Under the pieces are notes generated by a model that was not told the DNA's origin, did no database searches, and was given only the letters and a program-made list of their open reading frames with translations. From Bradyrhizobium sp. BTAi1 (lineage in GTDB: Bacteria; Pseudomonadota; Alphaproteobacteria; Rhizobiales; Xanthobacteraceae), in NCBI RefSeq assembly GCF_000015165.1, contig NC_009485.1, positions 6,033,501 to 6,097,500 on the forward strand: a DNA stretch of 64,000 nt. Direction: 5' to 3'. Below, piece after piece: positions 16,808-25,234 of this stretch. How positions within the stretch are numbered: position 1 is the first letter of the stretch; each line of letters starts with the position of its first letter. The position numbers and the translations under genes were made by a program.

Positions 16808-17083
16808 TTATTCTACGGCGGTTTCGCCCTCCTGCTCGTGATCCACGTCGCCGGGATGCACGATCACGCGCTCGATGCGGTGAATCAGTTCAAGTGCGCC
16901 GTCCTCGCTGTTTTCCAGGGCCTGCGGCGGCTTGCCCCAGCCACGATCGAGAATGGCATTGGCGGCCGAGACACGCGCCGCGTGCGTCGCCTTGGGCGAT
17001 CGCATTACACCGACCAGCGTGTTGATCGCCGTCTTGGTGTGGCTGCGCGCCATCGAGCGGATTTCAGTGATCGTTTTCGACAT
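16808..17083 (-). CDS. Small terminase-like phage protein
   Basis: This 91-residue protein (MSKTITEIRSMARSHTKTA) has a helical N-terminal half with AARVSAANAILDRGWGKPPQ, a signature I associate with small terminase-like proteins of alphaproteobacterial prophages, and an acidic C-terminus. It would recognise viral DNA for packaging with TerL. In an intact phage it would sit next to terL, but here about 1.3 kb of effector DNA intervenes. It is the last recognisable phage gene on this side and marks the right end of the island. Confidence 0.6.
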   Translation of the reverse strand: MSKTITEIRSMARSHTKTAINTLVGVMRSPKATHAARVSAANAILDRGWGKPPQALENSEDGALELIHRIERVIVHPGDVDHEQEGETAVE

Positions 17084-17498
17084 GATCGCTTCCGGACATG
17101 GTGAAGTGTCAGATCAGGCGGCGCCATCACGACAGCGCAACCGCAGCCGCAATGGGAACGAGATCGAGCAAGGAGAACGACGTCGGATCGCCGTCTCGTA
17201 CTCTCCCGTGGACTGAACTATAGGCGCGGCGGATCGCGGACGACGCGATCGCTTCGGGCGCGAACCCCATCCCTCGAGCAAGGGACCGCAGCGGGCGCGA
17301 CGACGGTCGTCACGTCCGCGGACCGTCCCCTTCGCGCGGGACGGTCAATATTCAGAAGGTTGTCAGCAGCCTGGTCCTTGCTCAGCTTTGACGCATGAGC
17401 AGGTCAAGTGTTCGAGCAGCGGGCTGGCGCTTTTGGCCTCGATAGGATCGTCAGCGGCCGCGGACGAAGCCATTTCTGAAATTCCGACGATGCCATCA

Positions 17499-17525
17499 TG
17501 CCTGTGATTTGCCCGACATGTCAAA
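17499..17525. repeat. Intergenic repeat, copy 1
   Basis: The core TGATTTGCCCGACATGTCAA is repeated at 17656-17682 as TGATTTGCCCGACGTGTCAA, one difference in 20. From general knowledge, sequences of this kind are common between genes in Bradyrhizobium; the copy number here is two. Confidence 0.55.
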
Positions 17526-17595
17526 TTTGATCGAAATGCGGTCGCCGCGCTTTGCAGATTCGATACCGCCACGCGAAGTCCTGCGCGACCAAACA

Positions 17596-17625
17596 AAAAG
17601 CCCGCTGCCGATCTCCCGGCGCGGG
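17596..17625 (-). terminator. Rho-independent terminator-like hairpin on minus strand
   Basis: Read on the minus strand, AGCCCGC pairs with GCGGGCT across a ~15-base loop and is followed by TTTTTG. No minus-strand gene ends immediately before it, so it may be a relic of a lost gene or part of the surrounding repeat. Confidence 0.5.
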
Positions 17626-17655
17626 CTCTATGATTTCTTCGATGGTGGCAAGATG

Positions 17656-17682
17656 CGCCTGATTTGCCCGACGTGTCAAGCG
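17656..17682. repeat. Intergenic repeat, copy 2
   Basis: This is the second copy of the TGATTTGCCCGAC-TGTCAA element, about 157 bp from the first, on the other side of the hairpin at 17596-17625. Confidence 0.55.
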
Positions 17683-17751
17683 CAATGGCCGACGGCGATC
17701 AGCAGCACGGCCGGCGCGCCCGTCGGCAGAACCGGAGAAGGAGGTCTCGTC

Positions 17752-17937
17752 ATGTATGTCGTCGCAATCGTGCTGGCCGTCTTGTCCGCGCTGTTCTATG
17801 CAGCCGGGCAGCATCAGCTCGGATCGGTCGGCGCCGATGTCTGCAGCTACGGCGGCCTGTTCTGCGACAAGCCGCACTACATGATGACAAGCGCGTTGCT
17901 CGCCGGCCTCTGGGGCAAGTTCGTCAGCATGCGCTAG
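17752..17937 (+). CDS. Small membrane protein
   Basis: This 61-residue protein has an excellent ribosome binding site (GGAGAAGGAGG, 8 bp before ATG 17752), which decides against the longer frame from 17509. Residues 1-18 form a membrane helix (MYVVAIVLAVLSALFYAAG); a short segment with two cysteines (DVCSYGGLFCDKP) and a second weaker hydrophobic helix follow. It is a type of small hypothetical protein seen in Bradyrhizobium; function unknown. Confidence 0.7.
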   Translation: MYVVAIVLAVLSALFYAAGQHQLGSVGADVCSYGGLFCDKPHYMMTSALLAGLWGKFVSMR

Positions 17938-17983
17938 CGGTGCGACGGCAGGCCTTCCGGGAGCAGAGGCTCGACATCCGTCC

Positions 17984-20900
17984 CTACTCGGACGGAGCCT
18001 GCTCCGAGCTCGTTGCGCGCCCGGCCATCACCTGGCGCAGCACGCGCGACAATTCGTCGACCGAATAGGGCTTGTGAATCAGGCTGAAGCCGTGACGACC
18101 GCCATCGGCGAGAACATCGCTGTAGCCGCTGTTGAGCACGATCGGAATGGTCGGTAGCCGACGCCGAATTTCCTGGCCGAGCGTGACCCCGTCCATTCCG
18201 GGCATCACGACGTCGCTGAGCACGAGGTCGAAGCGTTTAGGATTGTCGTCGAGCATGCGCAACGCGTCGATCCCGCTGCGGGCCAGAACGGTTCTGTAAC
18301 CGAGATCTTCGAGCAGTTGCGTCGAGAATTCGCCGATCTCGGGGTTGTCCTCGACCACCAGCACGTTCCAGCGCGCAGTGAGCAGCTCAGGGGCACGCTC
18401 ATCCCGCTCATGCGACTCGAGCGGCTTCTCGGTCAGCGGCAGCAGCAGGGTCAGCGTGGTTCCTCTGCCGACCTCGCTGTCGGTCAGCACCCGGCCGCCA
18501 GACTGGTGCACGAAGCCATAGACCTGCGACAGGCCAAGGCCCGTGCCGCGGCCGACGCCCTTGGTCGTGAAGAACGGTTCGAAAATGCGGTCGAGCTGCT
18601 CGGGCGGAATGCCGCATCCGGTGTCGCTGACGGCGATGGAGACGAATTGCTCTGGCGCAGTCGGTCCACCGTGATCGACCCGTTCGCCACGGATGGTCAG
18701 CACGCCGCGGCCATCCATCGCATCCCGCGCATTGGCGACGAGGTTCACAAGTGCAGTGTCGAACTGATTGATGTCGACATCGACCGGCAATGGCCGGGCG
18801 CGAAGATCGAGCGCGATCACGGCCGGCGCGCCCAGCACGGTCTGCAGCATCTCCGCGATCTGCTCAAGATGGCGCGCCGCGTCGAAAACCTGGCGCTCCA
18901 TCGGCGTGCGCCGCGCGAAGGCCAGCAACTGGCCGGTCAGCTTGGCTGCGCGATCTGCGGTGTCGGAAATCGCGTCCACGTAACGCCGCATCCGCTCGGG
19001 CGGCAATTGGCGTCGGCGCAGCAGATCGGCCGATGACCTGATCACGGTCAGGAGGTTGTTGAAGTCGTGCGCGACGCCGCCGGTGAGCTGGCCGATCGCC
19101 TCCATTTTCTGGGCCTGCCGGAACGCTTCCTCGGCCTGGCGACGCTCCGTCAACTCGACGGCCTCGGGGACGATCGCCGCGAGCTGTCCCGCCTCGTCGC
19201 GCACCGGCCGCATCTGGAAATCGAACCACCGCCGGCCGCCGACCGGAAGATCGAGCTGAATCTCCCGGCGCGCGACCTCGCCATGGATGACGATGTCGAC
19301 GAGTGACTTGATCAGCTCGGGCATGCCGGGCGTGCCCGTGAACCATGGTGTGTCCCAGAACGGCCGCCCGGCGACCTTGTCCAACGGCGCCGCAATCGCG
19401 TCGAGCGAGGTGGCATTGGCGTCGAGCAGCGTGCCCTCGCCGGACAACAGGGCCTGGAACGTATAGCTCGCCTCGAAGATCGTTCGCAGCCGCGCCTCCT
19501 TCGCCTGCAGTTCGGCCGTTCGCTCGGAGACCTGCGCCTCCAGCCGCTCGTTCAGCTCGCGCAACGTGGTCTCGGCCTCGCGCCTCACCCGTGCCAGATC
19601 GATATTCGCCCGGACACGCGCCAGCAATTCGCGCGCACTGAACGGCTTGCTGAGATAATCGCTAGCACCGGCGTCGAGGCCTTCGACCTTCGCCTCCTCG
19701 CCCGCACGCGCGGACAACATGACCACCGGAATGTCGCGCAGCCGCGGGTCGCTGCGCATCGCCTGCAGCAGACCGAACCCGTCCATTCCGGGCATCATCA
19801 CGTCGGTCAGAACAAGATCGGGCCGGCGGCGTCGCATGGCCTCCAGTGCGGCGCCGCCATCGCCGACGGCTTCGACCTCATAGTCCTGCCCCAGCAGACG
19901 ACGCACATAGTCACGCATGTCCGGATTGTCGTCAGCCAGCACGACACGGTCTCGCCCGGCCGCCGCCGCAGCGGGAAGTCCCAGATCGTCCGGCGATGAC
20001 GGATGCGGCAGTTCGGCAGGCTGATCGCCGTTCAGCCAGCCCAACGCCTCGTCGATATAGGCCCGCGCCCGCATATTGGTCGTGACCTGCGCCCGTGCGG
20101 ACCGGAGCTGGGCGGGCGGCAAATGCGATGCGCCGAACGGAAGCCGCACAGTGAAGACGGAGCCACGGCCGAGCTCGCTGTCGGCCGTGATCTCGCCGCC
20201 ATGCAGCTTGACGAGCTCCTGGACCAGCGCCAGACCGATCCCACTTCCCTCGTAGGAGCGACCGCGCGCGCCCGCGACGCGGCGAAAGCGCTCGAACAGA
20301 TGCGGCAGCTCGTCCGGCGGAATGCCTGTGCCGGTGTCATGGACCGCGAATTCCGCATGTCGCATGTCGGCGGCGATGCCGATCGTGACGGAAATTCCGC
20401 CGTCGAAGGTGAACTTGAAGGCATTCGACAGCAGATTGAGAACGATCTTCTCCCACAGGTCGCGATCGACATAGACAGGCTGAGGAAGAGGCGCAGCCTC
20501 GATCGCGAGGCGCAGGCCGGCGCGGTCTGTCGCAGACCGGAAATTCGACACGAGCTCGGACGTCAGGGCCGCCAGATCCACCGGCTCGAAGCTCGCGGTC
20601 ATGCGACCGGCCTCGATCCTGGAAAAGTCGAGCAGCGTGTTCACCAGCTTCAGCAGCCGGATGCCGTTGCGGTGAATCAGGTTCAGCATCGCCAGCTGTT
20701 CGGCGCCAAGCCCCGCATCCGCGCGCGCGAGCATGTCTTCGAGCGGGCTCAGCATCAGCGTCAGCGGGGTGCGAAACTCATGGCTGATATTGGAGAAGAA
20801 GGTCGTCTTGGCGCGGTCGATTTCCGCCAGCGCCTCGGCCCGCCGGCGTTCGGCCTCATAGGCCAGGCCATTTCCGGCAGCCGCGGCGATTTGGCCGGAG

Positions 20901-21895
20901 ACGAGGTTCAGGAACCGGGCATAGCTTTCATCGTAGAGACGAAACGGATTGAGCCCGGCGATGACGAAGCCGCTCTCGCCGACTTCGCCGGACGCGAGGA
21001 TGGGGAGCACCACCGCCTGTTTGGGCGGTTGCCGCCAGCCACCGCTGGGAAAATCGACGCCGAACGATCGCCGCAGATCGCGCACCAGAACCGGCGCCTG
21101 CAGTCGCAGCGCCTCGGCGAGCGGCCACATGCTGTCGCGCCCGATCGACAGGCTTTGCTGAACCGCGGGATGAGTTGGATCGATCCCGGTGAACGCTGCG
21201 AGCCGGGCTTGGTTGCCGCTCTCCTCCATCATGTAAATCATCACGAAGGGGAGATCGCGCGGCTCCTGCGCCAAGGCGCGCGCGCAACTCGTACAGGCCT
21301 GGTCGACGCTGCGAGCCTCCGCCGCAGCGTTGGCGAGTTCGCGCAGCAGGGAAAGCTGCCGCTCGCTGATCACGCGCTGCGTATCGTCGGTGTTGGCGCA
21401 GAAGATGCCGCCGGGCGACCCGTCGTCGTCAGGAATCGGACTATAGGAGAACGTGTAGTAGGTCTCCTCGGGAAAGCCGTTGCGCTCCATGATCAGGAGC
21501 TGTGCCTCGACATAGGTGCCTCGATCGCCGCCGCTCGCTTTGGCAAGCAGCGGACCGATATCCTCCCAGATCTCGTGCCACACGACCGACGTTGGACGTC
21601 CGAGCGCCCAGGGATGTTTGCCGCCGATGATGGCCTTGTAGGCGTCGTTGTAGAGGTAGATGAGCTCCTTTCCCCAGCCGATCCAGATCGGCTGTTGAGA
21701 GGTGAGCATGATTCTGACGGCAGTCTTCAGGCTTTGCGGCCATTGCTCCGGCGGACCGATCGAGGTACTGCCCCAATCGAACTGCAGCATCAGCCCGGCG
21801 AGCTCGCTACCTCCCGAAAACAGCCTGTCCCGCTCCGCAGAGCGGAGGTCCTGATCCTGCCTTGGCTGCCGCTGATCCGGCAAACGTGCCCCCAT
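17984..21895 (-). CDS. Hybrid sensor histidine kinase with two kinase and two receiver modules
   Basis: This 1303-residue protein has two stacked signalling units. In order: PAS-like region (~50-170), GAF (~180-345), HisKA with SHEFRTPL (phospho-His about 372), HATPase_c (~480-590, DTGTGIPP and GSGIGLAL), receiver (~650-765, LTDVMMPGMDG, Asp about 698), a coiled coil (~770-805), PAS (~805-915), a second HisKA of the GGVAHDFNNLL type (His about 943), a second HATPase_c (DTGCGIPP, GTGLGLSQ), and a C-terminal receiver (LSDVVMPGMDG). No membrane segments are seen, so it is probably cytosolic. No partner regulator or output domain is adjacent, so it likely signals to a response regulator elsewhere. 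Start ATG 21895 has only a weak binding site. Confidence 0.88.
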   Translation of the reverse strand: MGARLPDQRQPRQDQDLRSAERDRLFSGGSELAGLMLQFDWGSTSIGPPEQWPQSLKTAVRIMLTSQQPIWIGWGKELIYLYNDAYKAIIGGKHPWALGRPTSVVWHEIWEDIGPLLAKASGGDRGTYVEAQLLIMERNGFPEETYYTFSYSPIPDDDGSPGGIFCANTDDTQRVISERQLSLLRELANAAAEARSVDQACTSCARALAQEPRDLPFVMIYMMEESGNQARLAAFTGIDPTHPAVQQSLSIGRDSMWPLAEALRLQAPVLVRDLRRSFGVDFPSGGWRQPPKQAVVLPILASGEVGESGFVIAGLNPFRLYDESYARFLNLVSGQIAAAAGNGLAYEAERRRAEALAEIDRAKTTFFSNISHEFRTPLTLMLSPLEDMLARADAGLGAEQLAMLNLIHRNGIRLLKLVNTLLDFSRIEAGRMTASFEPVDLAALTSELVSNFRSATDRAGLRLAIEAAPLPQPVYVDRDLWEKIVLNLLSNAFKFTFDGGISVTIGIAADMRHAEFAVHDTGTGIPPDELPHLFERFRRVAGARGRSYEGSGIGLALVQELVKLHGGEITADSELGRGSVFTVRLPFGASHLPPAQLRSARAQVTTNMRARAYIDEALGWLNGDQPAELPHPSSPDDLGLPAAAAAGRDRVVLADDNPDMRDYVRRLLGQDYEVEAVGDGGAALEAMRRRRPDLVLTDVMMPGMDGFGLLQAMRSDPRLRDIPVVMLSARAGEEAKVEGLDAGASDYLSKPFSARELLARVRANIDLARVRREAETTLRELNERLEAQVSERTAELQAKEARLRTIFEASYTFQALLSGEGTLLDANATSLDAIAAPLDKVAGRPFWDTPWFTGTPGMPELIKSLVDIVIHGEVARREIQLDLPVGGRRWFDFQMRPVRDEAGQLAAIVPEAVELTERRQAEEAFRQAQKMEAIGQLTGGVAHDFNNLLTVIRSSADLLRRRQLPPERMRRYVDAISDTADRAAKLTGQLLAFARRTPMERQVFDAARHLEQIAEMLQTVLGAPAVIALDLRARPLPVDVDINQFDTALVNLVANARDAMDGRGVLTIRGERVDHGGPTAPEQFVSIAVSDTGCGIPPEQLDRIFEPFFTTKGVGRGTGLGLSQVYGFVHQSGGRVLTDSEVGRGTTLTLLLPLTEKPLESHERDERAPELLTARWNVLVVEDNPEIGEFSTQLLEDLGYRTVLARSGIDALRMLDDNPKRFDLVLSDVVMPGMDGVTLGQEIRRRLPTIPIVLNSGYSDVLADGGRHGFSLIHKPYSVDELSRVLRQVMAGRATSSEQAPSE

Positions 21896-22010
21896 TCGTA
21901 TTACGCCCGAACCCTAACGCCGGCCCACCCGCCCTGGTTCCGGCAGCTGGAACAAAAAGGGGACGACTGACTTCGACAACATACACTACCGCGCGCGGGA
22001 GAGTTGTGCC

Positions 22011-23315
22011 GTGGCCATCATCGTTGCATCAGAGCCCAACGAGCCGAAGCGATCGGCCAGGAGCTTGTTCCGGCTGCTGGGCCCAGGCCTGGTGACCGGC
22101 GCCGCCGACGACGACCCTTCGGGCATCGCGACCTACTCCCAGGCCGGCGCGCAGTTCGGCTACGGCCTGCTGTGGACGGTGTTCCTCACCACGCCCTTCA
22201 TGATCGCCATTCAGCTGGTCAGCGCACGGATCGGTCGGGTCACGGGCAAGGGACTGGCTGCCAACATCAGCTCGCTTGCGCCGCGATCGATCGTCCTCGG
22301 CCTGGTGGCCCTGCTGGTCGGCGCCAATACGTTCAACATCGCAGCCGACATCGCCGCCATGGCCGAATCCCTGTCCCTGGTGATCGGCGGGCTCAACCAT
22401 GAGCATGCGCTGATCTTTGCGGCGGCTTCGACACTGCTGCAGGTCTTCCTTCCCTATCGGCGCTATGCTCCCTTCATCAAGGTCCTCACCCTCAGCCTGT
22501 TCGCCTATGTGGCCACAGCCCTGACCGTCAAAGTGCCCTGGAGCACCGCCCTGCTCGCCGCTGTGTGGCCAAGCCCGTCGACGGATCCGGACTATCTGCT
22601 GACCGTCGTGGCCGTGCTGGGGACCACCATCAGTCCATATCTGTTTTTCTGGCAGGCCTCCCAGGAGGTCGAGGAGATGAACCAGGGCAAGGTCGATCGG
22701 CCGCTCCGCGAATTGTCGAGGAAGAATCATCCCGAGCTTCGGCGGATGAGAATCGATACGGCGATCGGCATGATCTTTTCGAATGCGATTGCCTTCTTTG
22801 TCATCCTGACGACCGCGACCGTTCTGCACGCACATGGCGTCACCAAGATCGATTCCGCGACCCAGGCGGCCGAAGCGCTGCGCCCGCTGGCGGGAGACTT
22901 CACCTTTCTGCTGTTTGCCCTGGGCATCATCGGCACCGGGATGCTGGCCATCCCGGTGCTGGCGGGATCGGCCGCCTATGGCGTGGCCGAGGTCTTCGGC
23001 TGGCATGCGACATTGGAAGCCAAGCCCGACGAGGCTGCCGGCTTCTACAGCATCATTGCCGCGGCCACGCTGATCGGCTTCGGGCTCGGCTTCACCGGCA
23101 TCGATTCGATCCACATGCTGGTCTGGAGCGCGGTGCTCAACGGCATCGTCGCGGTGCCGATCATGGCAATGATGATGGTCATTGTGTCGAACGGCCGCCT
23201 GATGGGCCGCTTCCGGGCCCGCTCCTGGCTGATCGCACTGGGATGGATCGGCACCGCGATCATGGCGATCGCCGTGCTGGCGCTGTTGTGGTCGTTTGCC
23301 GCAGGCCGCGCCTAG
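22011..23315 (+). CDS. Nramp-family divalent metal transporter
   Basis: The 434-residue inner-membrane protein has about 11 hydrophobic helices and starts at GTG 22011 behind GGGAGAG. It belongs to the Nramp/MntH superfamily (proton-coupled Mn2+ or Fe2+ uptake). The TM1 metal motif is DDDPSGI in place of DPGN, and the TM6 segment reads TTISPYLFFWQ in place of the usual A-MPH motif, so two metal-ligand positions differ from MntH. It therefore belongs to a divergent subgroup whose substrate is uncertain. The neighbours are malic enzyme and arginase, both metal-activated (Mn2+ or Mg2+, and Mn2+). No Mur-type or manganese-riboswitch signal was recognised upstream. Confidence 0.85.
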   Translation: MAIIVASEPNEPKRSARSLFRLLGPGLVTGAADDDPSGIATYSQAGAQFGYGLLWTVFLTTPFMIAIQLVSARIGRVTGKGLAANISSLAPRSIVLGLVALLVGANTFNIAADIAAMAESLSLVIGGLNHEHALIFAAASTLLQVFLPYRRYAPFIKVLTLSLFAYVATALTVKVPWSTALLAAVWPSPSTDPDYLLTVVAVLGTTISPYLFFWQASQEVEEMNQGKVDRPLRELSRKNHPELRRMRIDTAIGMIFSNAIAFFVILTTATVLHAHGVTKIDSATQAAEALRPLAGDFTFLLFALGIIGTGMLAIPVLAGSAAYGVAEVFGWHATLEAKPDEAAGFYSIIAAATLIGFGLGFTGIDSIHMLVWSAVLNGIVAVPIMAMMMVIVSNGRLMGRFRARSWLIALGWIGTAIMAIAVLALLWSFAAGRA

Positions 23316-23492
23316 CCCGGACGATGTGCAGCTGGCCAGACCGCCTTGAACGCAGTTGCACAACGTCATTGGTGCAACGCGGCGCGGAATCTGTGTTAAC
23401 AGACCGATCCCGCCATGCTGTCTCGATTGATGCCGGTCAACGCGGACCGGCTACAGCAGCGCGAGGCTCGAAAAGGACTCGGAGACTCCGCC

Positions 23493-25142
23493 TTGACCCA
23501 ACCGCAACGTATGACCGCACCGACGCTCCCCACCTACTCCCCTCGCGGGCTTGCGCTGCTGCGTGATCCCCTGCTCAACAAGGGGACAGGATTCACCGAG
23601 CAGGAGCGCGATGCGCTTGGGCTGCGCGGCTTCCTCCCAGCGGGTGTCCTGTCGATGCAGGCGCAAGCCGAGCGCATCCTCGTCAACCTCCGCAGCCTGC
23701 CCAGTGATCTGGAGAAATATGTCGCGCTCAATGCGCTGCACGATCGCAACGAGGCGCTGTTCTTCCGGGTGGTCTGCGACAACATCGACGAGATCCAGCC
23801 GCTGATCTACACACCGACGGTCGGCCTCGCCTGTCAGAAATACGGCCTGATCTTCCAGCGGCCGCGCGGCCTGTTCATCTCGGCCAATGACCGCGGCCGA
23901 ATTGCCGAGATCCTCGCCAACTGGCCGTACCGCGCCAAGCTCATCGTCGTCACCGACGGCGAGCGCATTCTCGGCCTCGGCGACCTCGGCGCCAACGGCA
24001 TGGGCATTCCTGTCGGCAAGCTCTCGCTCTACTCGGCCTGTGCCGGCATCCATCCCGAAGAGTGCCTTCCGGTCATGCTGGACGTCGGCACCAACAATGA
24101 GGAGTTCCTCAAGGACCCCTATTATATCGGCCTCCGTCAGAAACGCATCACCGGCGCAGCCTATGACGAGTTCGTCGACGAGTTCATGACCGCCGCGCGC
24201 GCGGCCTTCCCGGGCGTGCTGATCCAGTTCGAGGATTTCGCCAACCACGCGGCTTTCAAGCTGCTGCACAAATACCGCGACGACGCCTGCGTCTTCAACG
24301 ACGACATCCAGGGAACGGCGGCGGTCGCGCTGGCCGGTCTGTTTTCCGCGCTGCGCATCACCGGCGGTCGCCTTCGCGATCAGCGCGTGCTGTTCCTGGG
24401 CGCCGGCGAGGCAGCCACGGGGATTGCCGATCTCGTCGTCTCGGCCATGATGGCGGAAGGCCTGTCCGAAGCCGAGGCGCTACAACGCAACTGGCTCACG
24501 GACTCGCGCGGGCTCGTGGTCAAGGGACGTGAGAACCTGCACGGTCACAAATTGCGCTACGCTCATGAGCAGGCACCGATCGGAGACTTCCTGACCTCGA
24601 TCAGGACGCTGAAGCCGACGGCGATCATCGGCGTTGCCGCGGTCGGCGGCGCCTTCACGCCGGAAGTGCTGCAAGCGATGGCGGAGCTGAACGAGCGGCC
24701 GATCATCTTTGCCCTGTCGAACCCGACCTCGAAGGCGGAATGCTCGGCGGAGGCGGCCTATCGTTACACCCAGGGCCGCGCATTGTTTGCCTGCGGAAGC
24801 CCCTACGATCCGGTCAAGCTCGATGGCAAGACCTTCGTGCCCCGGCAGGGCAACAACTCCTACATCTTCCCCGGTGTGGGCCTTGGCGCGATCGCCAGCG
24901 GGGCGCGCCTGGTGACGGACGAAATGTTCATGGCCGCCGCACACACACTCGCGAACTGCGTGACCGGCGCTGATCTCGAACAAGGAAGCCTTTATCCGGC
25001 GCTGCCGCGGATCCGCGAAGTCTCCGCCCTGATCGGCGCCGCAGTGGCGGGCGTGGCCTATCAGAACGGGCTCGCCTCCGGACCGGCGCCGAACGACCTG
25101 CTCGGTTTCGTCGAGCAGAAGATGTACGACCCGCGCTACTGA
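23493..25142 (+). CDS. maeA: NAD(P)-dependent malic enzyme (large type)
   Basis: It converts malate to pyruvate and CO2 with NAD(P)+ and a divalent metal. Landmarks are YTPTVGLACQKY, GLGDLGANGMGIPVGKL, the metal/substrate block QFEDFANHAAF with FNDDIQGTAAV, the nucleotide fold VLFLGAGEAATGIA, and FALSNPTSKAECS. It is the ~540-residue type related to E. coli SfcA, not the malic enzyme-phosphotransacetylase fusion common in alphaproteobacteria. The start is ambiguous: ATG 23415 opens the frame, but TTG 23493 (GGAG 11 bp upstream) and ATG 23511 fit family length better; 23493 is chosen. In rhizobia malic enzymes feed pyruvate from C4-dicarboxylates. A strong hairpin at 25151-25188 ends the transcript. 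Confidence 0.9.
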   Translation: MTQPQRMTAPTLPTYSPRGLALLRDPLLNKGTGFTEQERDALGLRGFLPAGVLSMQAQAERILVNLRSLPSDLEKYVALNALHDRNEALFFRVVCDNIDEIQPLIYTPTVGLACQKYGLIFQRPRGLFISANDRGRIAEILANWPYRAKLIVVTDGERILGLGDLGANGMGIPVGKLSLYSACAGIHPEECLPVMLDVGTNNEEFLKDPYYIGLRQKRITGAAYDEFVDEFMTAARAAFPGVLIQFEDFANHAAFKLLHKYRDDACVFNDDIQGTAAVALAGLFSALRITGGRLRDQRVLFLGAGEAATGIADLVVSAMMAEGLSEAEALQRNWLTDSRGLVVKGRENLHGHKLRYAHEQAPIGDFLTSIRTLKPTAIIGVAAVGGAFTPEVLQAMAELNERPIIFALSNPTSKAECSAEAAYRYTQGRALFACGSPYDPVKLDGKTFVPRQGNNSYIFPGVGLGAIASGARLVTDEMFMAAAHTLANCVTGADLEQGSLYPALPRIREVSALIGAAVAGVAYQNGLASGPAPNDLLGFVEQKMYDPRY

Positions 25143-25150
25143 CGCCGCCA

Positions 25151-25188
25151 AAGCGGATGCCGTGCTGAAGCTCGCACGGCATCCGCTT
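25151..25188. terminator. Bidirectional terminator between malic enzyme and arginase
   Basis: AAGCGGATGCCGTGC pairs perfectly with GCACGGCATCCGCTT across an 8-base loop. It lies between two convergent genes, so it can serve both. Confidence 0.75.
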
Positions 25189-25234
25189 CAGCCCATCAGC
25201 CAGCCGGCCTCGGCAGCGCGGCTTCCGGCGCGTG

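Larger units (their letters stand above)
17084..17751. other. Right flank of the prophage, no gene supported
   Basis: These 668 bp hold no convincing coding region. They contain a repeated intergenic motif (17499-17525 and 17656-17682) and a terminator-like hairpin between the copies. No tRNA gene, integrase or attachment duplication could be identified. Confidence 0.5.

Noticed and set aside
1..17083. Gene transfer agent
   Set aside because: Terminase- and portal-like genes are present, but no capsid or tail genes are in view and the portal is broken, so a decayed prophage is the simpler reading.
1..17083. Type VI secretion vgrG/effector cluster
   Set aside because: No VgrG, PAAR, Hcp or adaptor gene is in the window; only the effector-immunity style of pairing is similar.
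17084..17751. Prophage attachment site or tRNA at the island edge
   Set aside because: No tRNA-like cloverleaf, integrase or long direct repeat was seen; the left end lies outside the window.
20003..21970. A 655-codon open frame on the plus strand
   Set aside because: It is antisense to the hybrid kinase, rich in Arg/Gln/His with no domain; the minus strand gives a perfect multi-domain kinase.
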